DNA from: an uncultured Aquimarina sp.
GTDB lineage: Bacteria > Bacteroidota > Bacteroidia > Flavobacteriales > Flavobacteriaceae
Assembly (NCBI GenBank): GCA_947498935.1
Contig: CANMMM010000001.1
Location: 248,001 to 312,000 of the forward strand
DNA: 64,000 nt
Direction of reading: 5' to 3'
Made by a program: the position numbers and the translations under genes
The notes under the pieces: generated by a model
What the model was told of the DNA's origin: nothing
Databases searched by the model: none
What the model saw: the letters and a program-made list of their open reading frames with translations, nothing else
Shown: positions 10,030-19,039 of the stretch, piece after piece
Numbering within the stretch: position 1 is the stretch's first letter
Layout: every line of letters begins with the position of its first letter

Positions 10030-11262
10030 TTAATCTTCAAATTCTGATTTTAAAATCTTCACCACCTCACCGATGGTTTCTTCTTCTAAATCTGTTCTTT
10101 TCACTAAGTCTGCAATATCTTGCTCTAAAATACTTTTTGCAGTATCCAAACCGATTTTTGCAAACTCCTCTATAATCCAACTATCGATTTCATCTGTAAA
10201 CTCAGACAGCTCTACATCCTCTTCTACTCCTTCTCTAAACACATCGATCTCAAAACCTGTCAATTGACCTGCCAATCGAATATTATGTCCTCCTCTACCA
10301 ATAGCTTTAGACACCTCTTCTGGTTTCAGCATCACCTCTGCTCTTTTACCTTCTTCATTTAATTTAATAGAAGTAACTCTCGCAGGACTCAACGCCCTAG
10401 TAATAAACAACTGCAAGTTATTTGTATAATTGATCACATCGATATTCTCATTCCCTAGCTCTCTCACAATACCATGTATCCTAGACCCTTTCATTCCCAC
10501 ACATGCTCCTACTGGATCAATTCTATCATCATAAGAATCTACAGCCACTTTTGCCTTTTCCCCTGGTATCCTCACTACTTTCTTCACAGAAATCAAACCA
10601 TCAAATACCTCTGGAATTTCTGATTCAAACAGTTTTTCTAAAAACACTGGCGATGTTCTAGACATAATAATCGCTGGCTTGTTTCCTTTCAATTCCACCG
10701 ACTCAATAACTCCTCTTACATTCTCTCCTTTGCGGAAAAAGTCTGATGGTATCTGCCTATCTTTTGGCAAAATAATTTCATTCCCCTCATCATCTAACAG
10801 AATGATCGCCCTATGTCTAATATGATGTACTTCTGCTGTATAAATTTCTCCTTCTAGATCTTTAAACTGCTTATAAATATTAGTATTATCATGCTCATGT
10901 ATCTTAGAAATCAAATTTTGCCTTAGCGCCAATATTGATCTTCTCCCTAACTGAATTAGCTTCACTTCTTCAGATACATCTTCTCCAACCTCAAAATCTG
11001 GTTCAATCTTCTGTGCTTGCGATAATGAAATCTCTTGATTATCATCCTCCACTTCTCCATCAGCCACTACCACTCTATTTCTCCAAATCTCTAAATCCCC
11101 TTTATCAGGATTTATAATGATATCGAAATTATCATCACTACCAAATTTCTTCTTTAATGCATTTCTAAAAACATCTTCTAAGATCGCCATCAATGTAACT
11201 CGATCTATTAGTTTATCGTCTTTGAATTCTGAAAATGACTCTATTAAAGCGATATTTTCCAT
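10030..11262 (-). CDS. nusA: Transcription termination/antitermination factor NusA
   Basis: A 410-residue RNA polymerase-associated factor affecting pausing, termination and antitermination. The N-terminal RNAP-binding domain (1-~120) is followed by an S1 domain (~130-200) and two KH domains showing CVGMKGSRIHGI and IGRGGHNIRLAG. The C-terminus ends in one short helical domain (DTAKSILEQDIADL...), without the two acidic repeats of E. coli NusA, as is normal outside Proteobacteria. It starts 12 bases after rimP and precedes infB. NusA often controls its own operon, which matters for the hairpin ahead of rimP. Confidence 0.97.
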   Translation of the reverse strand: MENIALIESFSEFKDDKLIDRVTLMAILEDVFRNALKKKFGSDDNFDIIINPDKGDLEIWRNRVVVADGEVEDDNQEISLSQAQKIEPDFEVGEDVSEEVKLIQLGRRSILALRQNLISKIHEHDNTNIYKQFKDLEGEIYTAEVHHIRHRAIILLDDEGNEIILPKDRQIPSDFFRKGENVRGVIESVELKGNKPAIIMSRTSPVFLEKLFESEIPEVFDGLISVKKVVRIPGEKAKVAVDSYDDRIDPVGACVGMKGSRIHGIVRELGNENIDVINYTNNLQLFITRALSPARVTSIKLNEEGKRAEVMLKPEEVSKAIGRGGHNIRLAGQLTGFEIDVFREGVEEDVELSEFTDEIDSWIIEEFAKIGLDTAKSILEQDIADLVKRTDLEEETIGEVVKILKSEFED

Positions 11263-11274
11263 ACCAATGTATTA

Positions 11275-11742
11275 TTAAAATGTTATCATAACTTTTGCTT
11301 CCTTTATCTGATCATAAGACAAATAAGCCTCTTTGGTTACTGTTACTTTTCCTTTTCCAACAGGCTTAGGCTCTCTTGTTTTCCACACAAGTGTAATGGT
11401 ATCATCGGTGGTAGCTGTAAGTTCACCTTCAACTACCTTCGCATCCAATGTTTTTACTTTCAGCTTTCTTCCTATGTTTTTTACATACTGCCTCTTGTGT
11501 GTCAACCCCTCCGAAACTCCTGCTGACATTACTTGCAAAGAAAAATCTTCCTCTTCGCGATCTAAATTATGCTCGATCGCTCTACTGACTGCAATACAAT
11601 CTTCTACCTTCACCCCTTGATCTCCATCAATAATTATTTCTATTGAATTATCAGAGTGCATTGTGTTTTTTATCAAAAACAAAGAAGGATTTGCAAGCAG
11701 TGCTTCTTCTAACAAAGCGTGTACTTTTTCTTTTAATGACAT
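11275..11742 (-). CDS. rimP: Ribosome maturation factor RimP
   Basis: A 155-residue protein for 30S subunit maturation. The frame is open upstream to 11832, but I choose the ATG at 11742 (MSLKEKVHALLEEAL): the upstream part encodes the promoter and hairpin region and is not RimP-like. Family features seen are VEDCIAVSRAIEHNLDREE and the C-terminal SH3-like strand region. First gene of rimP-nusA-infB; the stop is 12 bases before the nusA ATG. Transcription probably starts just below the TATATTTG element at 11811-11804, giving a leader of about 57 bases containing a terminator-like hairpin. Confidence 0.93.
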   Translation of the reverse strand: MSLKEKVHALLEEALLANPSLFLIKNTMHSDNSIEIIIDGDQGVKVEDCIAVSRAIEHNLDREEEDFSLQVMSAGVSEGLTHKRQYVKNIGRKLKVKTLDAKVVEGELTATTDDTITLVWKTREPKPVGKGKVTVTKEAYLSYDQIKEAKVMITF

Positions 11743-11750
11743 ATCTAGAT

Positions 11751-11777
11751 AAAAAGAGGGGACTTTTCGTCCCCTCT
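11751..11777 (-). terminator. Terminator-like hairpin in the rimP leader (putative attenuator)
   Basis: On the minus strand the order is AGAGGGGAC (11777-11769), loop GAAAA, GTCCCCTCT (11763-11755), then further Ts to 11751. The 9-bp perfect GC-rich stem followed by a T-run is the form of an intrinsic terminator. It lies between the probable rimP promoter and the rimP ATG, and the neighbouring gene upstream is divergent, so there is no upstream gene to terminate. Confidence 0.75.
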
Positions 11778-11803
11778 GTTTTGGTTTTTTAATTTCAACG
11801 ATG

Positions 11804-11832
11804 CAAATATACAAATAATATCTAAGATTCAA
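11804..11832 (-). promoter_or_regulatory. Promoter of the rimP-nusA-infB operon
   Basis: On the minus strand TTG (11832-11830), 18 bases, then TATATTTG (11811-11804), matching the Bacteroidota housekeeping consensus. Transcription should start near 11798. Confidence 0.7.
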
Positions 11833-11979
11833 AATGCCTTAAAAAATGATTTTCTTCGTAAATTTAAGTGATCCTGTAAGGCTTAACTGCTTTTATACCC
11901 ACACAAAACAACCAACAGAAGACAACCTCACTACCCGCCATAAGGCATTAGGCTTGTCATTACACAAACACTACTCGTT

Positions 11980-12816
11980 ATGATAAAAAAAATACTTGTA
12001 CCAACTGACTTTTCTACACAAGCTGAAAGCGCCCTGAAAGTGGCAGCGCAAATTGCTAAAAAGAATACTAGCGAAATTTACTTACTACATGTCCTAGAAA
12101 TGCCCGTACATCTAAATGACTTGATGACCAGTGGCAACTCCGGACCAGCACCAGAAGCTATATTCTTCATGAAACAAACGCATAAAAAATTCGAAGAAGT
12201 CATGAGTCAAAACTATTTAGACGGACTCGTAGTAAACGAAACGGTAAGTTTCGAAGACACCCTACAAGGCATCATAGAGGCTTGCGACAAAAACGACATC
12301 GATATGATCGTCATGGGGTCTCACGGATCTTCTGGGTTTGAAGAACTATTTATAGGATCCAATGCCGAAAAAGTAGTCCGCACCTCCAAACAACCTGTCT
12401 TAGTCATTAAAGAAGATTGCGACATCTTCGAAATCAACGATATTGTATACGCCACTAACTTTGATGACGAGGACAAACCGTGTCTTACTGCTGCCAATGA
12501 ATTCGCAAAACTACTCGATGCAAAACTACACCTCTTATGGGTAAATACTGCCAACACCTTTAAGACCACCGCCGAAACCGAATCTAAAATGAATACCATG
12601 ATTGATGGACTTTCCATCGAGAACTACAGCTTAAACATCTACAACGACCTAAACGTAGAAAAAGGTATTTTTAATTTTGCCAATTCTGTCAGTGCTGGAT
12701 TGATTGGCATTAGCACACACGGAAGAAAAGGACTATCCCACTTTATCAACGGAAGCCTAGGAGAAGACGTAGTAAATCACGCCAAAAGACCTGTACTAAC
12801 ATTTAAAATACAATAA
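11980..12816 (+). CDS. Universal stress protein with two tandem Usp domains
   Basis: A 278-residue cytoplasmic protein made of two UspA-like domains (about 1-145 and 150-278). The first opens with MIKKILVPTDFSTQAESAL and ends with the nucleotide-binding signature GSHGSSGFEELFIGSNAE...PVLVI. The second keeps a weaker version, STHGRKGLSHFINGSLGEDV...RPVLTF. The first domain fits the ATP-binding GxxGxxxxxxxGS pattern; the second is close but degenerate. Tandem-Usp proteins are common in Flavobacteria and respond to stress and growth arrest. Divergent from rimP, it ends at a strong bidirectional terminator. Confidence 0.9.
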   Translation: MIKKILVPTDFSTQAESALKVAAQIAKKNTSEIYLLHVLEMPVHLNDLMTSGNSGPAPEAIFFMKQTHKKFEEVMSQNYLDGLVVNETVSFEDTLQGIIEACDKNDIDMIVMGSHGSSGFEELFIGSNAEKVVRTSKQPVLVIKEDCDIFEINDIVYATNFDDEDKPCLTAANEFAKLLDAKLHLLWVNTANTFKTTAETESKMNTMIDGLSIENYSLNIYNDLNVEKGIFNFANSVSAGLIGISTHGRKGLSHFINGSLGEDVVNHAKRPVLTFKIQ

Positions 12817-12824
12817 ACACTCAA

Positions 12825-12866
12825 AAAAAGCCCTTCGCTTCTCTCTACAGAAGCGAAGGGCTTTTT
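12825..12866. terminator. Bidirectional intrinsic terminator
   Basis: An 18-bp stem (12825-12842 pairing with 12849-12866) with core AGCCCTTCGCTTCT, an A-run on one side and a T-run on the other, between the convergent Usp gene and the FG-GAP lipoprotein gene. Confidence 0.92.
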
Positions 12867-12889
12867 ACAATAATCAAGTTCTTTATACT

Positions 12890-13870
12890 CTAATGCACAA
12901 ACAATCTTGCTCCGATAGCCGATACGATTTCATCACTACCATCACCTGTATAATCCATCGCAAAATTATAACCACTTCCTCCCCAGTTTACAGGAGTCAA
13001 TACAGAAGCAAGCGACCATGTCTGCCCACCCTGCCATTCTCTAATAAGAATCACATCTCTGATAGCTGTTAAAATCTCATCTTTCCCATCATTATCTGTA
13101 TCTGCCATCCAAGTATAAGCAGCACCTCCCCAACGATTGGCAGTTGAATATATTCTACTAATAAATCGAGTTCCTGTAGATTCCTTTACAAAAATAGCCC
13201 CTGCTCTTAATGAAATTATATCATCTTTACCATCTCCATTATAATCCCCTGCCAAGGTGTAACCACCTCCACCATACTGACCATCTGTACTCCATGTCTG
13301 ACTAGAAAAAGCATTTCCTACAGAGATTTTCATATACACCAATGAACCGCTAGCAGAAGCTACATCTGCCTTACCATCGCCTGTAAAATCTCCTACAAGG
13401 GTATATGCTCCACCACCCCATTTATTATCTACATACCAACTCTGATTAGAAAAGCCTCTACGACGGTTATTCACTTTCATAAAAAAAGTACCCGCCTGCG
13501 CAGTGGCTATATCTGCATACCCATCTCCTGTAAAATCAGCCACAAAAGTATAGCCCGATCCCCCATAGCGACCATCTGTTCTCCAGATCTGCGAAGTAGC
13601 ATTATTCACTGTTTCACCATTAGAAAGTTTTACAAAAGCATTCGTACCACTTAATGACACCACATCATCCCTTCCATCATTATTCATATCAGCTGCATGA
13701 GTCCACGGACCACCACCCCACTGATTCGACACACCATACCATCGCCCCACATTCAGTTTCTTTGATGACACAGACGCATCTGCTGGTTGATCTAATACCT
13801 CGTCGTTCATCTCATTACTACAGTTAGCGAACAATACCGCACACACTGCAATTGTTATTAGTTTTTTCAT
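12890..13870 (-). CDS. FG-GAP/VCBS-type repeat lipoprotein
   Basis: A 326-residue exported lipoprotein. I choose the ATG at 13870 (MKKLITIAVCAVLFANC), a clean signal peptide with lipobox cysteine; the frame extends 34 codons upstream but looks unlike protein. The rest is six repeats of about 48 residues, each with an aromatic/GG motif (WGGGAYT, YGGSGYT, WGGSGYN) followed by an Asp-rich loop such as DFTGDGKAD or DYNGDGKDD. Such DxDxDG-like loops bind calcium in FG-GAP/VCBS beta-propellers, and six to seven repeats would close a propeller. Probably at the cell surface; ligand unknown. It ends at the shared terminator. Confidence 0.8.
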   Translation of the reverse strand: MKKLITIAVCAVLFANCSNEMNDEVLDQPADASVSSKKLNVGRWYGVSNQWGGGPWTHAADMNNDGRDDVVSLSGTNAFVKLSNGETVNNATSQIWRTDGRYGGSGYTFVADFTGDGYADIATAQAGTFFMKVNNRRRGFSNQSWYVDNKWGGGAYTLVGDFTGDGKADVASASGSLVYMKISVGNAFSSQTWSTDGQYGGGGYTLAGDYNGDGKDDIISLRAGAIFVKESTGTRFISRIYSTANRWGGAAYTWMADTDNDGKDEILTAIRDVILIREWQGGQTWSLASVLTPVNWGGSGYNFAMDYTGDGSDEIVSAIGARLFVH

Positions 13871-14193
13871 TGTTAGGTTTTTTAGTTTACCAACTAAAGT
13901 ACCTAAATGAAGAAAAAAACCATTTATAATTTCGCAAAATTCAGCACAACAAAAGCTCTTAACTGCCGTCAACTCTTTGAAATCAAACTATCCCAAAGCA
14001 ACATAACACTTCTTAAAGAGCAAAAAGAAACCAAAAGCAGCTTCAATAAAAGGGGATTATTCCCTTATATAAATTAGTTAAACCACCCTTACTATTCTAG
14101 AATCTTTCCTATTTAAGTTAATCAGAATATTTGCATAATCGCAACAATTAGTCTTGACCCCACTACACCTTTCCATCAAAAAAAAGGCATAAA
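13871..14193. other. Intergenic stretch without a recognised gene
   Basis: About 320 bases upstream of the FG-GAP lipoprotein gene. A TAGGTACTTTAG-like sequence on the minus strand just above 13890 is a weak promoter candidate for that gene. A small hairpin (AAGGGGATTATTCCCTT) lies near 14050. Nothing else was recognised. Confidence 0.5.
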
Positions 14194-14224
14194 AAAAAGC
14201 TTACTAAAAATAGTAAGCTTTTTC
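14194..14224 (-). terminator. Intrinsic terminator of tRNA-Gln
   Basis: On the minus strand, just after the tRNA, AAGCTTACTA and TAGTAAGCTT pair around an ATTTT-type loop, followed by a run of Ts. Confidence 0.88.
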
Positions 14225-14225
14225 G

Positions 14226-14298
14226 TTGGTCTACTAGGGCTCGAACCTAGACTCTTCTGGACCAAAACCAGACGTGTTGCCAGTTACACCATAGACCA
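14226..14298 (-). tRNA. tRNA-Gln (anticodon TTG)
   Basis: Read on the minus strand, the acceptor arms TGGTCTA and TAGACCA pair, with A (14226) as discriminator base. The anticodon stem TCTGG/CCAGA encloses the loop TTTTGGT, giving anticodon TTG for Gln codon CAA. The T arm contains GGTTCGAGCCC. CCA is not encoded. An intrinsic terminator follows directly. Confidence 0.97.
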
Positions 14299-14423
14299 AT
14301 GCGTCATTGCGGGTGCAAATATAAGTGTTTCTTTAGTTACCACAAACTTTTTTCTAAAAAAAATCACTTTTTAAGCATCTTTTTTAACTCCAAAAAATCA
14401 TTCTATTTAAAAATCAATTATTT

Positions 14424-14510
14424 GCGTTAGGGATAGCAGTGGAAATCCCACAGCACGACGAGAGGAGTGCGAGGAATTGCAACGAATAGCCCGACCCTTG
14501 GGGAACGCCC
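14424..14510 (-). repeat. REP-like dispersed repeat, copy 2 (subtype B)
   Basis: Reverse-oriented copy starting GCGTTAGGGATAGC on the plus strand and ending GGGAACGCCC. Its centre matches copy 1 at 6843-6930. It lies between tRNA-Gln (minus) and the GT117-type gene (plus), the only copy not at the 3' end of a neighbouring gene. Confidence 0.85.
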
Positions 14511-14629
14511 AAGAAGACTATCCCATAATTTTAAAAACACAAACTTGTGTTAAGCGTTTACTAAAAAACCAGATATGAAAGTTTTTTTATCACTAAATTC
14601 GCCTCACATTATATAATTGTTTAAACATT

Positions 14630-17600
14630 ATGAGCACATTCAACTTTGAGAAGTGGAATAAAATAGTAGGATGGGTCGTTTTTGGTATTGCTTTGTGTAC
14701 CTATGCCCTTACTGTAGAACCAACAGCTAGTTTCTGGGATGCTGGTGAGTATATCGCGACATCTTCTAAGTTACAGGTTGGACACCCACCAGGAGCTCCA
14801 CTTTTTCAGATGATTGGTGCTTTTGCTTCGATGTTTGCGCTAGAGAATACGCAAATTGCCTATGTAGTAAATATGACTTCTGCTACTGCGAGTGCTTTTG
14901 CCATTCTGTTTATGTTTTGGTCTATCACGATACTGATTCGAAAGTTTATCGTAAAAAAAGAAGTAATGTCTACCAATGAAGCGCTGGCTGTGTTGGGTAG
15001 TGGTATAGTGGGCGCACTGGCATTTACCTTTACGGATAGTTTTTGGTTTAATGCTGTAGAAGCAGAGGTGTATGCCATGGCTATTTGTATTCTAGCTGTT
15101 ATGTTTTACCTAGGATTGCTGTGGGAACGAGATATGCACAACCCAAGAGGCGATAAATGGCTTATCTTGATCGCTTTTATCACAGGACTTTCTTTTGGGG
15201 TGCACTTTATGGGACTATTATCCATCCCTGCCATTGGCCTGCTATATTATTTTAAAAACTATAAGGTCACTACACGAAGTTTTATCATAGCGAATCTGGT
15301 AGTAGTGGCAGTACTACTCTTTATCTTCAAGCTCTTATTACCGACTACGCTAAAATTATTTGGGTGGTTCGAAGTGCAATTTGTAAATACATTAGGAATG
15401 CCATTTAATTCTGGAACTATCTTTCTAGGGTTGGCTATTGCTGCTGGTTTTTATTACGCACTCAAATATACTCGTACAAAACAATTAGTATTACTCAACA
15501 CCTCTTTATTATGTGTCATATTCATTTTCATCGGTTTTTCTTGCTGGATCATGCTTCCTATACGAGCGAATGCAGGTACTGTGATTAATGAAAATAATCC
15601 GAATAATGCACGAGAATTATTAGCGTACTACAACTTAGAACAATATCCAGAAACACATCTGTTTTACGGACCACAGTTTACCGAAATCTATGGAGGATTG
15701 GATGAGAACAATCCGTATGAGGATGATAAACCTAAGTATGAGAAAAACACAAAAACAGGCAAATATGACATCGTAAATGATTGGAAAAATGCACGCCAGA
15801 ATATTGATGATGCGCATAAAGCATTTTTACCTAGAATGTGGAGTACGGAGCATATTACCAACTATATGGATTTTACCGGCCCTATACAATTTACGATCAA
15901 ACCAGCTTATCAGGAAGAAAGTGAATTGCTTGATGCCGTAGCTCAATTTAGAAACGAATACCGTATAGGGAAACTAGACAATGATGATTATCATAAATTC
16001 TTAAAAACGTTTGGAGATTACTTAGATGTAGAAAAACCTACGTTTGGAGCCAACCTACGCTATTTGATCGAATACCAAATGGGGTATATGTACTGGCGTT
16101 ATTTTATGTGGAATTTCGTAGGACGACAGGATGATAATCAAGGCCGCTATACGAATCTAGAAGGAAATTGGCTGAGTGGTATCAAATTTATAGATGAGGC
16201 ACACCTAGGGCCGCAAGACAATCTACCTAGTGATGCTTTAAAAAACAAGGCTCGAAACACCTATTATTTCCTTCCGCTATTACTCGGGTTACTAGGATTT
16301 GTATTCCAAGCGTCTAGAGACAAAAAGAACTTTTGGGTATTATTGGTGTTTTTCTTATTCACTGGACTGGCATTAAAAATATACCTAAACGAGCGTCCCT
16401 TCGAACCAAGAGAACGGGATTATGCATTGGTAGGATCTTTTTATGTATTTGCTATTTGGATCGGATTTGGGGTATATGCCATTTTTGACCTATTAAAGGA
16501 CAAGATCACTTCTAAACTCCTAGCACCTGCTGTAACCGTGGTATGCTTATTGGCCGTACCTGTGGTATTAGCTTCGCAGAACTGGGATGACCATGACCGT
16601 TCAGATCGCTATACGGCTCAATCAATGGCTAAGATGTATTTACAGTCCTGCCAAGAAGATGCCATTCTGTTTACCATTGGAGATAACGACACCTTTGCAC
16701 TATGGTATGCACAGGAAATCGAAGCTTATAGAACAGATGTACGTACCGTAAACACCAGTTTATTTGCTACTGACTGGTACATCGATCAAATGAAAAGTGC
16801 TGCCTATGATGGAAAACCTATTCCATCGCAGTTAACGCATGATTTTTATCGATTCGGAACGAATGATGCGATCTATTACAAACCAATTACCAAGGATACG
16901 ATCCCTATCAAAACATGGATGAATTGGATACAAAGTGATAAGAGAGAAACCAAAGGAGACTTACAGAACGGAAAACAGGTAAACACTTTCCCTTCTAAAC
17001 ATATTCGCATTCCTGTAGATAAGGAAGCGGTACTAAAAAATGGAATTGTACCACAAAAAGACGCGCACTTAATTGTACCGTATATAGATATACATCTTAA
17101 AGGGGATTTGTTATTTAAAAATCGCTTATTAATGCTAGACATTATTGCCAATAATAATTGGGAACGTCCTATTTACTTTACAGGAGGTAGTTTTGGAGAT
17201 GATGACTACCTATGGATGAAAGACTACTTACAATTGGATGGGGTAACCTATAAACTAGTGCCTATCCGTACTAAATTAGACCCTCGTAACCCTTATGACA
17301 TGGGTAGAATAGATACCGATGTGATGTATGATAATGTCATGAGCTGGGATTGGGGGAATGGCGAAGACCCTAACATCTACCACGATCCTGAAACTCGTAA
17401 AAACGCAATTACCTACCGTAGTAATTTAGCCCGCTTGGTAGAAGCATTACTAAAAGAAGGAAAGAAAGATAAAGCACGTACCATTTTAGATCTAGGTATG
17501 GAAAAAATGCCGATCGAATACTATGAGTATTACACCCTACTAGAACCTTATGTAGACGGATACTATAATGTAGGTGAAAAAGAAAAAGCAAGGGAGTTGT

Positions 17601-17947
17601 GGAGTAAAATAGCTAAAAAATACCAAGAAAAACTGACCTATTTTGGTGGCTTATCTCTAGAAGAGCAATACCAATACGCAAGTGAGATCGTGAGTAATGT
17701 AGAGCGCTATAGAAGTGTCGTAGATCTATTATTAATTAATAAAGACAAGGACATCATCGAAGAAAAAGCCGAAGAGTTTAACCGATACCTACGCTTATTT
17801 ACGCGTCTGTATTCTGAGGATGACACCTACGATAATGAAGATGCTTTAGATACGAGTGCAGAAGAAGAATTCCTAAAGCAACTACAAGAAGAAAATCAAA
17901 CTGCTAAGGATAGTATTCCATCGGCAGATAGTGTGAATCCTTCTTAA
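14630..17947 (+). CDS. DUF2723 / glycosyltransferase family 117-type membrane protein
   Basis: A large integral membrane protein of 1105 residues. The N-terminal half has many hydrophobic helices. The first periplasmic loop has the signature EPTASFWDAGEYIATSSK (about residues 30-48), the acidic motif expected of GT-C lipid-linked sugar transferases, and GHPPGAPLF follows. Further helices lie near residues 550-670, and the C-terminal ~400 residues form a soluble, TPR-like helical region. Bacteroidota homologues are annotated DUF2723 or GT117 and are thought to glycosylate exported proteins; the sugar and acceptors here are unknown. It is followed 64 bases later by a polysaccharide deacetylase, so the two may be cotranscribed. 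Confidence 0.88.
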   Translation: MSTFNFEKWNKIVGWVVFGIALCTYALTVEPTASFWDAGEYIATSSKLQVGHPPGAPLFQMIGAFASMFALENTQIAYVVNMTSATASAFAILFMFWSITILIRKFIVKKEVMSTNEALAVLGSGIVGALAFTFTDSFWFNAVEAEVYAMAICILAVMFYLGLLWERDMHNPRGDKWLILIAFITGLSFGVHFMGLLSIPAIGLLYYFKNYKVTTRSFIIANLVVVAVLLFIFKLLLPTTLKLFGWFEVQFVNTLGMPFNSGTIFLGLAIAAGFYYALKYTRTKQLVLLNTSLLCVIFIFIGFSCWIMLPIRANAGTVINENNPNNARELLAYYNLEQYPETHLFYGPQFTEIYGGLDENNPYEDDKPKYEKNTKTGKYDIVNDWKNARQNIDDAHKAFLPRMWSTEHITNYMDFTGPIQFTIKPAYQEESELLDAVAQFRNEYRIGKLDNDDYHKFLKTFGDYLDVEKPTFGANLRYLIEYQMGYMYWRYFMWNFVGRQDDNQGRYTNLEGNWLSGIKFIDEAHLGPQDNLPSDALKNKARNTYYFLPLLLGLLGFVFQASRDKKNFWVLLVFFLFTGLALKIYLNERPFEPRERDYALVGSFYVFAIWIGFGVYAIFDLLKDKITSKLLAPAVTVVCLLAVPVVLASQNWDDHDRSDRYTAQSMAKMYLQSCQEDAILFTIGDNDTFALWYAQEIEAYRTDVRTVNTSLFATDWYIDQMKSAAYDGKPIPSQLTHDFYRFGTNDAIYYKPITKDTIPIKTWMNWIQSDKRETKGDLQNGKQVNTFPSKHIRIPVDKEAVLKNGIVPQKDAHLIVPYIDIHLKGDLLFKNRLLMLDIIANNNWERPIYFTGGSFGDDDYLWMKDYLQLDGVTYKLVPIRTKLDPRNPYDMGRIDTDVMYDNVMSWDWGNGEDPNIYHDPETRKNAITYRSNLARLVEALLKEGKKDKARTILDLGMEKMPIEYYEYYTLLEPYVDGYYNVGEKEKARELWSKIAKKYQEKLTYFGGLSLEEQYQYASEIVSNVERYRSVVDLLLINKDKDIIEEKAEEFNRYLRLFTRLYSEDDTYDNEDALDTSAEEEFLKQLQEENQTAKDSIPSADSVNPS

Positions 17948-18011
17948 AAAACTATAACCAGCAGGAGCGGAATGCTATAGTCACTTCGCTCCTGCCATAC
18001 TATCCTCCTAA

Positions 18012-18650
18012 GTGTTTCCTACCAAGACTCCATATCCTATAAAATCTATTTTTAGGCACTATACATGGGACTTGTATGACACTACAGAATCAAAGAAATT
18101 ATACCTTACTTTTGATGACGGTCCGATTCCAGAAGTTACAGAATTTGTACTAGCGCAACTAGCGCTCTATGATGCCAAAGCTACTTTTTTCTGTATCGGG
18201 AATAACATCGAAAAACATCCTGAGATCTTTCAGAAAATCATTGCACATGGGCACGCCATAGGCAATCATACCATGCAACACCTCAGCGCATGGAAATCTT
18301 CTAAAACTGCATATATAGCTGATGTATTAGCATGCGAAAAGAGTATTGCGCATCATATCCAATCTAAGAAAAAGCTATTCAGACCTCCCTATGGACATGT
18401 GAGTCAATCCAAACTAAAGAGACTACAACACATGGGGTATGAAATCATTATGTGGGATGTTCTAGCCAAGGATTGGCTACAAACATTGGATGTAAATCAT
18501 CAATTACAACTCATTCAATCCAAATCTAGACCCGGAAGTATCCTTGTATTTCATGATAGTATTAAGGCGTCTAAGAATATATATGAGCTATTACCCAAAA
18601 CACTTGCCTATTTTAGTAGTACAGGCTATACTTTTGATACGATACGGTAA
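18012..18650 (+). CDS. Polysaccharide deacetylase (NodB/CE4 family)
   Basis: A 212-residue CE4 deacetylase, starting at a GTG (MFPTKTPYPIKSIF...), the start typical of homologues. Motif 1 TFDDGP (catalytic and metal Asp), motif 2 GNHTMQH (metal His pair), motif 3 RPPYG, motif 4 WDVLAKDW and the late HDS are all present, so it should be active on N-acetylated glycans such as peptidoglycan or an exported polysaccharide. No signal peptide is seen, so it is either cytoplasmic or exported another way. A 9-bp inverted repeat (GCAGGAGCG, 17960-17993 region) lies in the gap before it. Confidence 0.9.
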   Translation: MFPTKTPYPIKSIFRHYTWDLYDTTESKKLYLTFDDGPIPEVTEFVLAQLALYDAKATFFCIGNNIEKHPEIFQKIIAHGHAIGNHTMQHLSAWKSSKTAYIADVLACEKSIAHHIQSKKKLFRPPYGHVSQSKLKRLQHMGYEIIMWDVLAKDWLQTLDVNHQLQLIQSKSRPGSILVFHDSIKASKNIYELLPKTLAYFSSTGYTFDTIR

Positions 18651-18657
18651 AATGTAG

Positions 18658-18954
18658 TTACACGTATTCCTTCATCAATCCGATCAATGTATTGGCATCT
18701 TGCTCACCAGATTGTCGCCACACCATTTCTCCTTCTTTATAAATCATAAGCGTAGGAAGCCCTTTGATTCTAAGTGCTGTGGCTAATTCTTCATTTTTAT
18801 CTATATCTATTTTTATGACCTTGCCTTTATCACCAAGTGCAGCAGCCACATCCTTTAATACAGGATGCATAGCTACAGAAGGTTCATTCCATTCGGTATA
18901 AAAATCAAGTAATACAGGAATATCTACTCCTATCAATTCTCCAAATTTTGACAT
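18658..18954 (-). CDS. Thioredoxin-fold protein lacking all cysteines
   Basis: A 98-residue single thioredoxin domain. The fold signature is clear: VLLDFYTEW, then PVLKDVAAAL, KIDIDKNEELA, and the cis-proline segment GLPTLMIYKEG. Where thioredoxin has WCGPC this protein has WNEPS, and no cysteine occurs anywhere, so it cannot do thiol-disulfide exchange. It may be a chaperone or binding protein. It sits alone between the convergent deacetylase gene (7 bases away) and the metallophosphoesterase gene on the same strand. A TATATTTA element on the minus strand near 19025 is a possible promoter. Confidence 0.85.
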   Translation of the reverse strand: MSKFGELIGVDIPVLLDFYTEWNEPSVAMHPVLKDVAAALGDKGKVIKIDIDKNEELATALRIKGLPTLMIYKEGEMVWRQSGEQDANTLIGLMKEYV

Positions 18955-19039
18955 CTTTCTAGTAATTTATGGTACCTGTTATGATATTCGCTGTACACTA
19001 GCCCTATCATTTAGTGTAAATATAACATTTTAGGATGAA

